Positions 16,644 to 25,388 of a DNA stretch of 64,000 nt are shown here, piece after piece. Origin of the DNA: JBBROS01 sp965260935 (GTDB taxonomy: Bacteria > Pseudomonadota > Alphaproteobacteria > Acetobacterales > Acetobacteraceae); the NCBI GenBank assembly GCA_965260935.1, contig OZ253374.1, positions 2,976,001 to 3,040,000 on the forward strand. The letters are read 5' to 3'. Below the pieces are notes generated by a model, which worked only from the letters and a program-made list of their open reading frames with translations, did not search any database and had not been told where the DNA came from. Both the position numbers and the translations under genes were made by a program. How positions within the stretch are numbered: the stretch's first letter is position 1; every line of letters starts with the position of its first letter.

Positions 16644-16964
16644 TTAAGCCGCCGATCCTTGCTCATTGATTATCGTCGTGAATGCTGATCTGCCTGGTAC
16701 AAGTCGACGCAACTCTCGAGACAACTCTAAAATGAGATCAGCGTAGACGCGCGCCTCAACATCGCTGACATGATCTCGTGCCGGAACGTGAAGCCTTATC
16801 CAGACTGCTGGATCACCGTCCCGCATCTCACCGAACTTAACATCGAAGCCGCTGATCGGCGCGGGGAGGTGATGCTGATCCACCATCTCCCTCACTTGCT
16901 GTTCCAACACCTCGAAATCCTCGAACGCCGTCGTGCTCATCTGCGCAACATGCTGCCGCGGCAT
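16644..16964 (-). CDS. Small protein partnered with the HEPN-like gene
   Basis: A 106-residue protein of unknown function. The core FDVKFGEMRDGDPAVWIRLHVP, with VSDVEARVYADLILELSREL after it, suggests an alpha/beta fold. Similar small proteins are, as I recall, found directly upstream of HEPN-like genes of the type seen here, so it may be the antitoxin or partner. It follows mlaF by 21 bases. The start is uncertain: ATG at 16964 or ATG at 16940 (MSTTAFEDF); neither has a strong ribosome site. Confidence 0.6.
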   Translation of the reverse strand: MPRQHVAQMSTTAFEDFEVLEQQVREMVDQHHLPAPISGFDVKFGEMRDGDPAVWIRLHVPARDHVSDVEARVYADLILELSRELRRLVPGRSAFTTIINEQGSAA

Positions 16965-16985
16965 GGCCGGCGCAACCGATTTCCC

Positions 16986-17765
16986 CTACCGCCGCAGCTC
17001 CATCTCGATCGGCCCCTCGCGCCGCCCATGGGTAAACTGGTCCACCATCGCGTTGCCGCTTTCCAGCAGCTCGGCCGCCTCGCCCTGCCAGACGAGCTTG
17101 CCGCGGAACAGCATCGCCGCCTTGTCGCCGATGCGGGTGGCGCTGGCCATGTCGTGCGTGATGGCGATGGCCGTGCTGCCGAGCTTCTTCACGCAATCGA
17201 CGATCAGGCCGTCGATGACGGCGCCCATGATCGGGTCGAGGCCGGTGGTCGGTTCGTCGAAGAACATGACCGAGGGCTGGCTGGCGATGGCGCGCGCCAG
17301 GGCGACACGTTTCTGCATGCCGCCGGAAAGCTCGGCCGGGGATAGGTCGCCGACGCCGGGATCGAGGCCGACTTGAGAGAGGACACCTGCCGCCCGTTGC
17401 TTGGCATCGGCGCGGGAGACATCGCCGCGGGCGAGCAGGCCGAAGGCGACGTTCTCCCAGACCGGCAGGCTGTCGAACAGGGCGCCGCCCTGGAACAGCA
17501 TGCCGATTTGCGAGCGGAGGTGCTCGGATTTGGCCGCGTCGGCCGCAAGGACATCCTGGCCGTCGATCTCGATCGTGCCGTCGTCGGGCTCGATCAGGCC
17601 GAGGATGCATTTGAGCAGCACGGACTTGCCGCTGCCGGAGCCGCCGATCACCACCAGGGAGGTGGCTTCCGGCACGTCGAGGTCGATGCCGTCCAGCACC
17701 TGCTTGGCGCCGAATGCCTTGCGCAGGCCGCGGACGCGGATTTTCGGCGTGTCTGGAGAGGTCAT
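16986..17765 (-). CDS. mlaF: ABC transporter ATP-binding protein (Mla phospholipid transport)
   Basis: MlaF is the ATPase of the MlaFEDB complex, which moves phospholipids between outer and inner membranes. The 259-residue protein has Walker A GGSGSGKSVLLK, the Mla-type Q-loop region MLFQGGALFDSL, signature LSGGMQKRVALARA and Walker B MFFDEPTTGLDP. It overlaps mlaE by 4 bases. The substrate-binding mlaD gene, usually next, is missing here. Instead come the two small HEPN-module genes, so mlaD must be elsewhere or was displaced. Confidence 0.92.
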   Translation of the reverse strand: MTSPDTPKIRVRGLRKAFGAKQVLDGIDLDVPEATSLVVIGGSGSGKSVLLKCILGLIEPDDGTIEIDGQDVLAADAAKSEHLRSQIGMLFQGGALFDSLPVWENVAFGLLARGDVSRADAKQRAAGVLSQVGLDPGVGDLSPAELSGGMQKRVALARAIASQPSVMFFDEPTTGLDPIMGAVIDGLIVDCVKKLGSTAIAITHDMASATRIGDKAAMLFRGKLVWQGEAAELLESGNAMVDQFTHGRREGPIEMELRR

Positions 17766-18547
17766 CGGGCGAAGAACAGTTCAGTCAAGACGTAGTCGAA
17801 GGCGAGGATCAGGATGCTGGCCGATACGACGGCACTGGTGGTGGCCGTACCCACGCCTTCGGCGCCGCCTCGGCTGTTGTAGCCGTTGTAGCAACCCATC
17901 AACGCGACCAGGAAGCCGAACACGCAGGCCTTTACCAGGCCGGCGACCACGTCGTTGGTTTCCAAGGTGTTGACCGTGGAGTGCAGATAATCCTGAGGGG
18001 TGAAACCCAGCTTCAGGGTCCCAACCAGGAACCCGCCGCCAACGCCCAGGATATCGGCGACCACGACCAGGAGCGGCAAAGCCAACAGGCCGGCCAGCAG
18101 GCGGGGGGCGACCAGGTATTTGATCGGATTGGTCGAAAGGGTGCCGAGCGCATCGATCTGGTCGGTGACGCGCATGGTGCCGAGCTCGGCCGCCATCGCC
18201 GCGCCCACCCGGCCTGAGACCATCAATCCGGCCAGCACTGGCCCCAGCTCCCGGACAACGGACAACACGACTACGCTCGCAGTGGCGCTGGAGGCGTTGA
18301 AGCGGGCGAAGCCGGAGTAGCTTTGCAGCGCGATGACCATGCCGGAGAAGATCGCCGTCATGGCGACGACGGGCAGGCTGAAGAAGGCGAACTCGACGAA
18401 CGAGGCCAGGAACATGCGGCCGTAGAACGGCGGGCGGACCAGGTGCGACAAGCCGGTCGCGCCGAACAGGGCGACCGCGCCGGCGCCGCGGACGATGCCG
18501 ATCGTGCCGCGTCCGACGCTTGCCACCGCATCGAGGGGATTGATCAT
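17762..18547 (-). CDS. mlaE: MlaE family ABC transporter permease
   Basis: Inner-membrane permease of the Mla lipid-transport system. The 261-residue protein has about six hydrophobic segments. The family core is VVRELGPVLAGLMVSGRVGA, followed by AAMAAELGTMRVTDQIDALG with the conserved EQIDAL-like motif. It overlaps alr (4 bases) and mlaF (4 bases), so alr-mlaE-mlaF form a coupled unit. Confidence 0.93.
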   Translation of the reverse strand: MINPLDAVASVGRGTIGIVRGAGAVALFGATGLSHLVRPPFYGRMFLASFVEFAFFSLPVVAMTAIFSGMVIALQSYSGFARFNASSATASVVVLSVVRELGPVLAGLMVSGRVGAAMAAELGTMRVTDQIDALGTLSTNPIKYLVAPRLLAGLLALPLLVVVADILGVGGGFLVGTLKLGFTPQDYLHSTVNTLETNDVVAGLVKACVFGFLVALMGCYNGYNSRGGAEGVGTATTSAVVSASILILAFDYVLTELFFAR

Positions 18548-19641
18548 GCGGGAAGGTAGGTCCGTGCGTAGCGGCGTCCGAGGTTGGTCAGCACTTCGTA
18601 GCCGGTGGTGCCGGCGCGCCGGGCCAGGCTGTCGACTGAGACATTCCGGCCGATCAGCTCGAGCAGGCTGCCGGCCTGGGCGCCGGGCGCATCGGTCACA
18701 TCGAAGGTCGTGAGGTCCATTGAGACACGCCCTACCAGCGGGACGGGGGTGTCGTCAAAATACGCGACGGCGCGGTTTTCGAGACAACGGAAGAAGCCGT
18801 CCGCGTAGCCGACTGAAACGGCGGCGATGCGGCTTTCGCGGCCCGCTTGCCATAGCGCGTTATAGCCCACGGACTCGCCCGGGGGGATGGTCCGGACCTG
18901 CAGGATGCGCGCGGTCAACCTCACGGCCGGGCGCATCGGGTTGGGGCTGCCCGGAGTGGGGTTGACGCCATGGAGGGCAGCGCCGGGCCTGGCGAGGTCT
19001 GAGGCGAACGCCGGGCCGAGGAACAGGCCGGAGGAGTTGGCGAGGCTTCGCTTGGCGGGCGGCAGGCAGGCGCAGGCTTGCTCGAAGTGCCGGCGCTGGC
19101 GCCCGTTGCTCTCGTCCTGCGGCGATTCGGCCGAGACGAGATGCGTCATGACGTAGTCGATCGCGACGCCGTGGAGGCGGGAAGGCTGCGCGGCCAGGGT
19201 TTGCAGGTCGGCAGGCGAGAGGCCCAGGCGGTTCATGCCGGTGTCGACGTGCAACAAGGCCGGGAGCGGGCGGCCGAGGCGGGCGGCGGTTGACGACCAG
19301 GCGTCCACCTCGCCGAGCGAACCGAGAACGGGGCGGATGCCGTGTTCGACGTATTGCAGCTCTGTGCCAGGCCAAAGGCCGTTCAGGGCGGCGATCATGA
19401 CGCCGGGCAGGGCGGCGCGTATGGCGAGGGCCTCGTTCAGGTGGGCGACGAAGTAGTGCCGGCACCCGGCCTCGAACAAGGCCGGGCCGACGCGGGCGGC
19501 CCCGAGCCCGTAGGCGTCGGCCTTGAGCACCGCGGCTGCCGCCCCGCCCGTTCGCGCCGCGCGCCCGTTCAGCAGCCGCCAATTGGAAGCGATCGCGGAT
19601 AGGTCGATCTCGAGTTCAGCCGCCTCAGCGAAGGGCGTCAT
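18544..19641 (-). CDS. alr: Alanine racemase
   Basis: Alr converts L-alanine to D-alanine for peptidoglycan with PLP as cofactor. The PLP-binding lysine is Lys40 in AVLKADAYGLG. The catalytic tyrosine lies in GESVGYNALW. The VSVGYADGFFR and GRVSMDLTTFDV regions of the C-terminal beta domain are also present. The 365 residues are normal. It overlaps dnaB by 17 bases at its 5' end and mlaE by 4 bases at its 3' end. dnaB-alr is a conserved alphaproteobacterial pair. Confidence 0.94.
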   Translation of the reverse strand: MTPFAEAAELEIDLSAIASNWRLLNGRAARTGGAAAAVLKADAYGLGAARVGPALFEAGCRHYFVAHLNEALAIRAALPGVMIAALNGLWPGTELQYVEHGIRPVLGSLGEVDAWSSTAARLGRPLPALLHVDTGMNRLGLSPADLQTLAAQPSRLHGVAIDYVMTHLVSAESPQDESNGRQRRHFEQACACLPPAKRSLANSSGLFLGPAFASDLARPGAALHGVNPTPGSPNPMRPAVRLTARILQVRTIPPGESVGYNALWQAGRESRIAAVSVGYADGFFRCLENRAVAYFDDTPVPLVGRVSMDLTTFDVTDAPGAQAGSLLELIGRNVSVDSLARRAGTTGYEVLTNLGRRYARTYLPA

Positions 19642-21118
19642 GCACCACGTCGATGTCGGCGAAGCGGGTGAACTCGCCTTCGAACAGCACGTCGACCTTG
19701 CCGGTCGGGCCGTGGCGCTGCTTCTCGATCAGGATTTCGGCCTTGTTGTGCACCTGCTCCATATCCCGCTGCCATTTGTCGAGCGCGGCCTGGAACTTGT
19801 CCTCGCTGTCGAAAGCCATCTGCTTCGGCGCCCGCTGCTGCAGGTAGTATTCGTCGCGATAGATGAACAGGACCATGTCGGCGTCCTGCTCGATGGTGCC
19901 GCTCTCGCGCAGGTCGGAAAGCTGGGGGCGCTTGTCCTCGCGGCTCTCGACGGCGCGGGAAAGCTGGCTGAGGGCAAGAACCGGGACGGCCATTTCCTTG
20001 GCGATGGCTTTCAGGCCCTGGGTGATCTGGCTGATCTCCAGCACCCGGCTTTCCGGCTTGGTGCCGACGCTCGGGCGCATAAGTTGCAGGTAGTCCACCA
20101 CGACTAGGCTTAGGCCCACGGTGCGCTTGAGGCGGCGGCAGCGGGTGCGCAGCGCGGACATGGTGATGGCCGGGGTGTCGTCGATATGCAGCGGCAGGCC
20201 GCCGATCTCGCGGCTGACCTGCACGAAGCGGTCGAAGTCGCGCTGGCCGATCTCGCCGCGGCGGATGCGGTCGCCCGAGACGCGGGACTCCTCGGCGAGC
20301 AGGCGGGTGGCGAGCTGCTCGGCGCTCATCTCCAGCGAGAAGATCGCCACCGATCCTTCCGGCAGCTTGTTCGGGTCTTCGTCCTGGGCTTTGGCGACCA
20401 AGGCGCGCGCGGCGCCAAACGCGATCTTGGTGGCCAAGGCGGATTTGCCCATGCCGGGGCGTCCGGCGAGGATCATCAGGTCGGAGTTGTGCAGGCCGCC
20501 GGTCTTCTTATCGAGGTCGCGCAGGCCGGTGGACAGGCCGCTGACGCCGCCCTGCTGCTTGAAGGCGCGCTCGGCGCCGCGGATGGCGTCGGTGAGGGCG
20601 CGCTCGAAGGTGACGAAGCCGCCGTCGTTGCCGCCCTTGGTGGCGAGGCCGAAGAGCTGCGACTCGGCGTGCTCGATCTGGCCCTTGCCGTCGAGGTCGT
20701 CCTCGTTGGCGAAGGCGTTGTTGACGACGGTCTCGCCGATGTCGATGAGCTGACGGCGCAGCCAGGCGTCGTGGATGGCGCGGCCATATTCGCCGGCGTT
20801 GATGATGCCGACCATGGAGGTGAGCAACTGGGCGAAGTAGGCGGTGCCGCCCACCTCATCGAGCGCGCCAGAATGTTCGAACTCGGCCCGCAAGGTGACG
20901 GCGTCCGCCAATTGCCCGGCTTCGACCCGCCGCGCGATGGCCTGGTAGATACGGCCATGCACCGGGTCCGCGAAATGATCCGGGGCGAGGAAGTCGCTGA
21001 CGCGCTCGTAGGCCTTGTTGTTGGCGAGCAGTGCGCCGAGCAGCGCCATTTCCGCCCGGTCGTTGGACGGCGGGAGGCGCTGCGACAGGCCGAGCAGGGG
21101 GGGATTGATGCTGTTCAT
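19625..21118 (-). CDS. dnaB: Replicative DNA helicase
   Basis: DnaB is the hexameric 5'-3' helicase that unwinds DNA at the fork. The N-terminal helical domain begins NDRAEMALLGALLANNKAYE. The RecA-like C-terminal domain carries Walker A AGRPGMGKSALATK and the motif FSLEMSAEQLATRLLAEESR. Walker B is SLVVVDYLQLM. The protein has 497 residues and no intein. It is preceded by rplI with a 111-base gap that holds a strong hairpin. Confidence 0.96.
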   Translation of the reverse strand: MNSINPPLLGLSQRLPPSNDRAEMALLGALLANNKAYERVSDFLAPDHFADPVHGRIYQAIARRVEAGQLADAVTLRAEFEHSGALDEVGGTAYFAQLLTSMVGIINAGEYGRAIHDAWLRRQLIDIGETVVNNAFANEDDLDGKGQIEHAESQLFGLATKGGNDGGFVTFERALTDAIRGAERAFKQQGGVSGLSTGLRDLDKKTGGLHNSDLMILAGRPGMGKSALATKIAFGAARALVAKAQDEDPNKLPEGSVAIFSLEMSAEQLATRLLAEESRVSGDRIRRGEIGQRDFDRFVQVSREIGGLPLHIDDTPAITMSALRTRCRRLKRTVGLSLVVVDYLQLMRPSVGTKPESRVLEISQITQGLKAIAKEMAVPVLALSQLSRAVESREDKRPQLSDLRESGTIEQDADMVLFIYRDEYYLQQRAPKQMAFDSEDKFQAALDKWQRDMEQVHNKAEILIEKQRHGPTGKVDVLFEGEFTRFADIDVVHDALR

Positions 21119-21198
21119 CTCGGCTTATTCATAGCCGACCGGGCGACTGGGAACGAGGCGTTAAGCCTGTGGATGGATGAGGATAACGGGGGTAGTTT

Positions 21199-21223
21199 GC
21201 CCTCTCCCTGGTCGGGAGAGGGC
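21199..21223 (-). repeat. Perfect GCCCTCTCCC/GGGAGAGGGC hairpin between rplI and dnaB
   Basis: A 10-bp perfect stem with a 5-base loop lies 7 bases beyond the rplI stop. There is no T-tract on either side, so it is more likely an mRNA-processing or attenuating hairpin, or a dispersed palindromic repeat, than a true terminator. Similar CCCTCTCCC palindromes recur between genes in many high-GC proteobacteria. Confidence 0.6.
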
Positions 21224-21229
21224 CGACCG

Positions 21230-21808
21230 CTACTCCCGGTCGCCGCCGGCCTCCGCCAAGGCCGCGCCGAACTCCAGGTCGTCCTCCGGGGCCACGTCCT
21301 CCTCGGCTGCGAGGCCCACCCGTTCGCCGCGGGCCTGGCGTTCCGCTTCCTCGGCGCTGCGCGAAACGTTGACCGTGACCGGCAGGCTGACCTCCGGGTG
21401 CAGCACCAGGCGCACCTGGCTCAGGCCGAGCGTCTTGATCGGCTGGTCCAGCACGACCTGGTTCCGGTCGACGGTAAGGCCCGATTCAGTGACCCCCTCG
21501 GCGATGTCGCGGGCAGAAACCGAGCCGTACAGGCTGCCGCTCTCGCCGGCCTGGCGGATGATCACGACCGTCAGGCCGGCCATCCGCTCGGACAGGCGCT
21601 CGGCTTCCTCGCGGCGCTTCAGGTTTTGCGCGACCAGTTGGGCCTTCTGGGTTTCGAACTGAGCCAGGTTGGCCTTGGTCGCGCGCATCGCCTTTTTCTG
21701 CGGCAGCAGGAAGTTGCGGGCGTAGCCTGGCCTGACACGGACGAGGTCGCCCATCTGGCCCAGCTTGTCGATCCGCTGCAACAGGATCAGTTCGACGTTG
21801 GTTGCCAT
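21230..21808 (-). CDS. rplI: 50S ribosomal protein L9
   Basis: L9 binds 23S rRNA domain V and helps maintain the reading frame. The N-terminal signature is MATNVELILLQRIDKLGQMG, followed by VRVRPGYARNFLLPQKKAM. The long connecting helix and the C-terminal domain (YGSVSARDIAEGVTESG) are complete. At 192 residues it is longer than E. coli L9 because of an acidic, Glu-rich C-terminal tail, common in this class. It follows rpsR by 12 bases. Confidence 0.97.
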   Translation of the reverse strand: MATNVELILLQRIDKLGQMGDLVRVRPGYARNFLLPQKKAMRATKANLAQFETQKAQLVAQNLKRREEAERLSERMAGLTVVIIRQAGESGSLYGSVSARDIAEGVTESGLTVDRNQVVLDQPIKTLGLSQVRLVLHPEVSLPVTVNVSRSAEEAERQARGERVGLAAEEDVAPEDDLEFGAALAEAGGDRE

Positions 21809-21820
21809 GCTGCGCGCTCC

Positions 21821-22114
21821 TTAGGCGACGACGTAGGGCAGCAAGGCCAGGAAGCGGGCCCGCTTAATGGCGTTGGCCAGCTCGCGCTGCTTCTTGGCGC
21901 TGACCGCGGTGATGCGGGAGGGCACGATCTTGCCGCGCTCGCTCAGGAAGCGGGACAACAGGCGCACGTCCTTGTAGTCGATCGTCGGCGCGTTCGGTCC
22001 GCTGAACGGGCAGCTTTTGCGGCGGCGATGGAAGGGGCGGCGCGCGCCTCCGGCGGCGGCGCGGCGGTTGGCCGGGCCTGCGTCGTCCGTGTCGGGTGCG
22101 TTGCGGTCGGACAT
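21821..22114 (-). CDS. rpsR: 30S ribosomal protein S18
   Basis: S18 pairs with S6 on the small-subunit platform. The 97-residue protein has the core CPFSGPNAPTIDYKDVRLLS, then RFLSERGKIVPSRITAVSAK, then KQRELANAIKRARFLALLPY, all typical. The N-terminal extension is basic and proline-poor. It lies 5 bases after rpsF. Confidence 0.97.
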   Translation of the reverse strand: MSDRNAPDTDDAGPANRRAAAGGARRPFHRRRKSCPFSGPNAPTIDYKDVRLLSRFLSERGKIVPSRITAVSAKKQRELANAIKRARFLALLPYVVA

Positions 22115-22119
22115 TGGCC

Positions 22120-22584
22120 TTACTCCTCAACCGTCTCGGTTTGGGCGAACGTCTCGGGATCGCGGGCGCGGAACTCCTCGCGGTCGTCGAAGCCGCGCTT
22201 GCGCCCGCTTTCGAACCGCCCGGCGGGCTTCGGGCCGCGGAAGCTGCGTTCGCGGTCGTCGGACTTGCGCGACAGGATGGCGCTCGGGGCTTCCTCGATC
22301 TCGTCCACCCGGAGCGTCATGAAGCGCAGCACGTCCTCGTTCAGGCGCATCCGGCGCTCCATCTCGGTGATGAAGGCGGGCTTGGCGTCGAGGCCGAGCA
22401 GCATGTAGTGGCCCTTGCGGTTCTTCTTGACGCGGTAGGCGAGGCTGCGAAGGCCCCAGTACTCGCGCTTCTGGACGGACCCGGCGTCGTTTTCGAGGTC
22501 GGCCCCGATCGTGTCGGCGATGGCCTCGACCTGCTGTTGCGTCACGTCGTTGCGTGCGATGAACACGCATTCATAAAGCGGCAT
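22120..22584 (-). CDS. rpsF: 30S ribosomal protein S6
   Basis: S6 binds S18 and 16S rRNA. ATG at 22584 gives MPLYECVFIARNDVTQQQVE, the conserved start; an upstream ATG would add 13 unlikely residues. Family motifs include REYWGLRSLAYRVKKNRKGH and YMLLGLDAKPAFITEMERRM. The 154-residue protein has a charged C-terminal extension with no strong conservation. It starts the long - strand run that continues to the SDR gene at 11.9 kb. Confidence 0.96.
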   Translation of the reverse strand: MPLYECVFIARNDVTQQQVEAIADTIGADLENDAGSVQKREYWGLRSLAYRVKKNRKGHYMLLGLDAKPAFITEMERRMRLNEDVLRFMTLRVDEIEEAPSAILSRKSDDRERSFRGPKPAGRFESGRKRGFDDREEFRARDPETFAQTETVEE

Positions 22585-22650
22585 GTGCACCCCTATGGCT
22601 GTGGTCGGCCCGGACATGGGCATAGCCGGCGCGGATGCCGCCGCGCCGGC
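22585..22650 (-). promoter_or_regulatory. Candidate rpsF leader (S6:S18-type autoregulatory structure)
   Basis: A perfect 10-bp hairpin (GCCGGCGCGG at 22625-22634 and CCGCGCCGGC at 22641-22650) sits 40 bases before the rpsF start. Between it and the start, CUAUG and CAUAG words could close a second small stem containing CCG triplets. In many bacteria an S6:S18-binding leader with an exposed CCG regulates this operon. The match is only suggestive. Confidence 0.35.
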
Positions 22651-22700
22651 AGGGAAGGGGGCGGTATAGGCGTGATGCGCGATTTTGTAAAACGCATGAA

Positions 22701-23489
22701 TTAGGCCGCCCGAGCCAAGTCCGCCCGGTCCGCCTCCAGCTCCACCAGCGCGCCGCGGCGGGCGATCAGCGTGAAGCCGCGAGGGATCTCGTGCCAGCCC
22801 TCGCGCTGGCCGTCGATCGGCTCGGAGACCAGGCGCAGGCCGGCGCCGTCCTGCTTGTAGTAAAGCGACGGCGGCCGGGCGTCGCAGGCCCAGCGGAACG
22901 CCCAGAGCGTTTCCCCGTCTGTCAGCGTGGCCGTGAAGCGCAGGGCATCGGCGATCCCGGCCGCGCGCATGGTTGCCTTGATCTCACCCAGAGTGTCCCG
23001 CATCGCGCCGACCGGATCGTGCTGCAAGCCACGTCCAAGGGCGGCCAGGAAGATCGCCTCGCTGTCCGTCGTGCCGGCGCGGGCGGCGTAGAGCGCGTCG
23101 GGAATCATCGCCTCGACCCGGCGGCGCACCTGCTGCCAGCCGCCGACCTGGCCGTTATGCATGAACAGGAATTGGCCATGCGAGAACGGATGGCAGTTGG
23201 CGCGGCTGGTGGCGGTTCCGGTGGCGGCGCGCACATGGGCGAAGAAGGTCGGGCTGCGGACCTGCTCGGCGATGCTGCGCAGGTTCTCGTCTGACCAGGC
23301 GGGGCGGACCTCGCGATACAGGCCGGGGGTGGGGCGCTCGCCGTACCAGCCCACGCCGAAGCCGCCTCCGTTGGTTTCGGTCTTGCCTTCGGCGGCGTGC
23401 AGCGACTGGTGGATCAGGCTGTGGCACGGGGCGGTGATCAGCGTCTCAAGCAGGATCGGCTCGCCGTGGTGGGCAAGAAAACGGCACAT
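22701..23489 (-). CDS. Class II glutamine amidotransferase (EgtC/YafJ-like)
   Basis: A 262-residue stand-alone glutaminase-type (Ntn) hydrolase. The N-terminal Cys2 nucleophile is in MCRFLAHHGEPILLE. NGGGFGVGWYG, FFAHVRAATGT and MHNGQVGGW form the amidotransferase pocket. Family members act as amidohydrolases such as EgtC of ergothioneine synthesis, but no egtB or egtD is nearby, so the substrate is unknown. It is divergent from fabD, sharing a 168-base intergenic region. Confidence 0.87.
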   Translation of the reverse strand: MCRFLAHHGEPILLETLITAPCHSLIHQSLHAAEGKTETNGGGFGVGWYGERPTPGLYREVRPAWSDENLRSIAEQVRSPTFFAHVRAATGTATSRANCHPFSHGQFLFMHNGQVGGWQQVRRRVEAMIPDALYAARAGTTDSEAIFLAALGRGLQHDPVGAMRDTLGEIKATMRAAGIADALRFTATLTDGETLWAFRWACDARPPSLYYKQDGAGLRLVSEPIDGQREGWHEIPRGFTLIARRGALVELEADRADLARAA

Positions 23490-23657
23490 TGCGGCACCTC
23501 AGGTCCGGTATGGCGGAAATGTTATCATCGCGGGGCTGCATCAAGCCATTTATTCCGTACTCGGCATGATTGAACACGCTGAGGCTGTCGCGCGATTGAC
23601 ACGCTTATAGGCTGTGGGCCAAGTGCGGGGCGTCAGAAACGTGGAACCGTTCCAATA

Positions 23658-24629
23658 ATGTCCGTCCGTGCGTTTATTTTTCCCGGCCAGGGAAGCCAAG
23701 CCGTCGGCATGGGCCGTGACCTCGCTGCGGCATTCGCGCCCGCGCGCGAGGTGTTCGGCGAGGTCGACGACGTTCTGAAACAGAAGCTGAGCAAGCTGAT
23801 GTTCGAGGGGCCGGCGGAAGATCTCGCGCTGACCGAGAACACCCAGCCGGCCTTGATGGCGATGTCGATGGCGGTGCTGCGGGTCGTGGAAGCGGAGGGC
23901 GGCTTCCGGCTGGAGGACAAGGCGGTCCTGGTGGCCGGGCATTCGCTCGGGGAATACAGCGCGCTCGCGGCGGCGGGCAGCCTGACGATCTCCGAGGCGG
24001 CCCGGCTGCTGCGGCTGCGCGGCAGCGCGATGCAGAAGGCGGTGCCGCCCGGAGAGGGCGCGATGGCTGCGCTGATCGGCGTGGAGCTTGACCAGGCGGC
24101 GTCGATCTGCGCCGACGCCTCGGTGCTGCGGCACGAGGATGGGACCGAGGAGCGGCAGGTGGTCGAGCCGGCGAACGACAACGGCGGCGGGCAGGTGGTG
24201 ATCAGCGGCCATCGCGAGGCGGTCGAGCGTGCGATCGCGCTGGCCAAGGAGCGCGGCATCCGCCGGGCCATGCTGCTGCCGGTGTCGGCACCGTTCCATT
24301 GCTCGCTGATGACGCCGGCTGCGGAGGCCATGCGCGAGGCGCTGGGGTCCACGTCGCTCAGGCTACCCGTTGTGCCGGTTATCGCCAACATCAGCGCGGA
24401 CCGCGCGACCGAGCCTGACGAGATCCGCGGCCTGCTCGTCAAGCAGGTGACGGGCACCGTCCGCTGGCGCGAGTCGGTGCTGGCCGCGTCGGCGATCGGG
24501 GTCGACACGTTTTTCGAGCTCGGCGCGGGCAAGGTCTTGGCCGGGCTCGTGCGGCGCATCTGTCCTGACGCCGCTGCCTTCTCGGCCGGCACGCCGGGGG
24601 AGATCGAGGCGATGCTGAAGGAGCTTTGA
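23658..24629 (+). CDS. fabD: Malonyl-CoA-[acyl-carrier-protein] transacylase
   Basis: FabD loads malonyl groups onto ACP for fatty-acid elongation. The 323-residue protein starts AFIFPGQGSQAVGMG. The nucleophile Ser96 lies in GHSLGEYSALAAAG, and the catalytic histidine is in SAPFHCSLM. It opens the fabD-fabG-acpP-fabF cluster, 3 bases before fabG. A TTGACA word at 23596-23601 may be the -35 element; no clear -10 was found. Confidence 0.96.
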   Translation: MSVRAFIFPGQGSQAVGMGRDLAAAFAPAREVFGEVDDVLKQKLSKLMFEGPAEDLALTENTQPALMAMSMAVLRVVEAEGGFRLEDKAVLVAGHSLGEYSALAAAGSLTISEAARLLRLRGSAMQKAVPPGEGAMAALIGVELDQAASICADASVLRHEDGTEERQVVEPANDNGGGQVVISGHREAVERAIALAKERGIRRAMLLPVSAPFHCSLMTPAAEAMREALGSTSLRLPVVPVIANISADRATEPDEIRGLLVKQVTGTVRWRESVLAASAIGVDTFFELGAGKVLAGLVRRICPDAAAFSAGTPGEIEAMLKEL

Positions 24630-24632
24630 GCC

Positions 24633-25370
24633 ATGTTCCGGCTTGACGGCAAGGCGGCGCTGGTCACGGGCGCATCGGGCGGGATCGGCGGGGCAATCGC
24701 GCGGGCCTTGCACGGACAAGGGGCCGCCGTGGTCCTTTCCGGCACGCGGAGAGAGGCGCTGGAGGAGCTAGCGGCCGAGCTGGGAGAGCGCGCCCATGCA
24801 TGCCCGGCCGACTTGCGCGACCCGGCCGCCGCGGACAGGTTGGTCAGTGCGGCCGAGGCAGCGGCGGGGCCGTTGCACGTGCTGGTCAACAACGCCGGGA
24901 TGACCCGCGACGGGCTGGCGCTGCGCATGAAGGATGAGGATTGGCAGCAGGTGATAGAGGTCGATCTCGGCGCTCCGTTCCGTCTCGCGCGCGCTGCCTT
25001 GCGCGGCATGTTGCGTCGCCGGGCAGGTCGGATCATCGGCATCGGCAGCGTGGTTGGCGCGACGGGGAACCCGGGGCAGGCGAATTATGCCGCGGCAAAG
25101 GCCGGGCTGGTGGGCATGAGCAAGGCGCTGGCGCAGGAAGTCGGCAGCCGGGGCATCACGGTCAACGTGGTGGCGCCGGGGTTCGTCGAGACGGCGATGA
25201 CGGAGTCGCTCTCGGGCGAGCAGACGGCGAGATTGACCTCCGCTATCCCGCTCGGGCGGATGGGCAAGCCGGAGGATGTCGCAGCCGCGGTGGCCTGGCT
25301 CGCCTCCGACGAGGCCGGCTGGGTGACTGGCACGACGTTGCATGTCAACGGCGGAATGGCGATGATCTGA
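24633..25370 (+). CDS. fabG: 3-oxoacyl-[acyl-carrier-protein] reductase
   Basis: FabG reduces 3-oxoacyl-ACP with NADPH. The 245-residue SDR has the cofactor loop GASGGIGG, the structural motif NNAG, serine in GSVVGATG and the catalytic YAAAK. The context next to fabD and acpP makes the FabG call firm. The ATG at 24633 follows the fabD stop by 3 bases. Confidence 0.95.
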   Translation: MFRLDGKAALVTGASGGIGGAIARALHGQGAAVVLSGTRREALEELAAELGERAHACPADLRDPAAADRLVSAAEAAAGPLHVLVNNAGMTRDGLALRMKDEDWQQVIEVDLGAPFRLARAALRGMLRRRAGRIIGIGSVVGATGNPGQANYAAAKAGLVGMSKALAQEVGSRGITVNVVAPGFVETAMTESLSGEQTARLTSAIPLGRMGKPEDVAAAVAWLASDEAGWVTGTTLHVNGGMAMI

Positions 25371-25388
25371 GAGGGCGAGAAAGAAGCG

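Noticed and set aside
21199..21223. rplI-dnaB hairpin as a true terminator
   Set aside because: There is no T-tract on the transcribed strand, and dnaB would lose its promoter context; it is listed as a repeat/processing hairpin instead.
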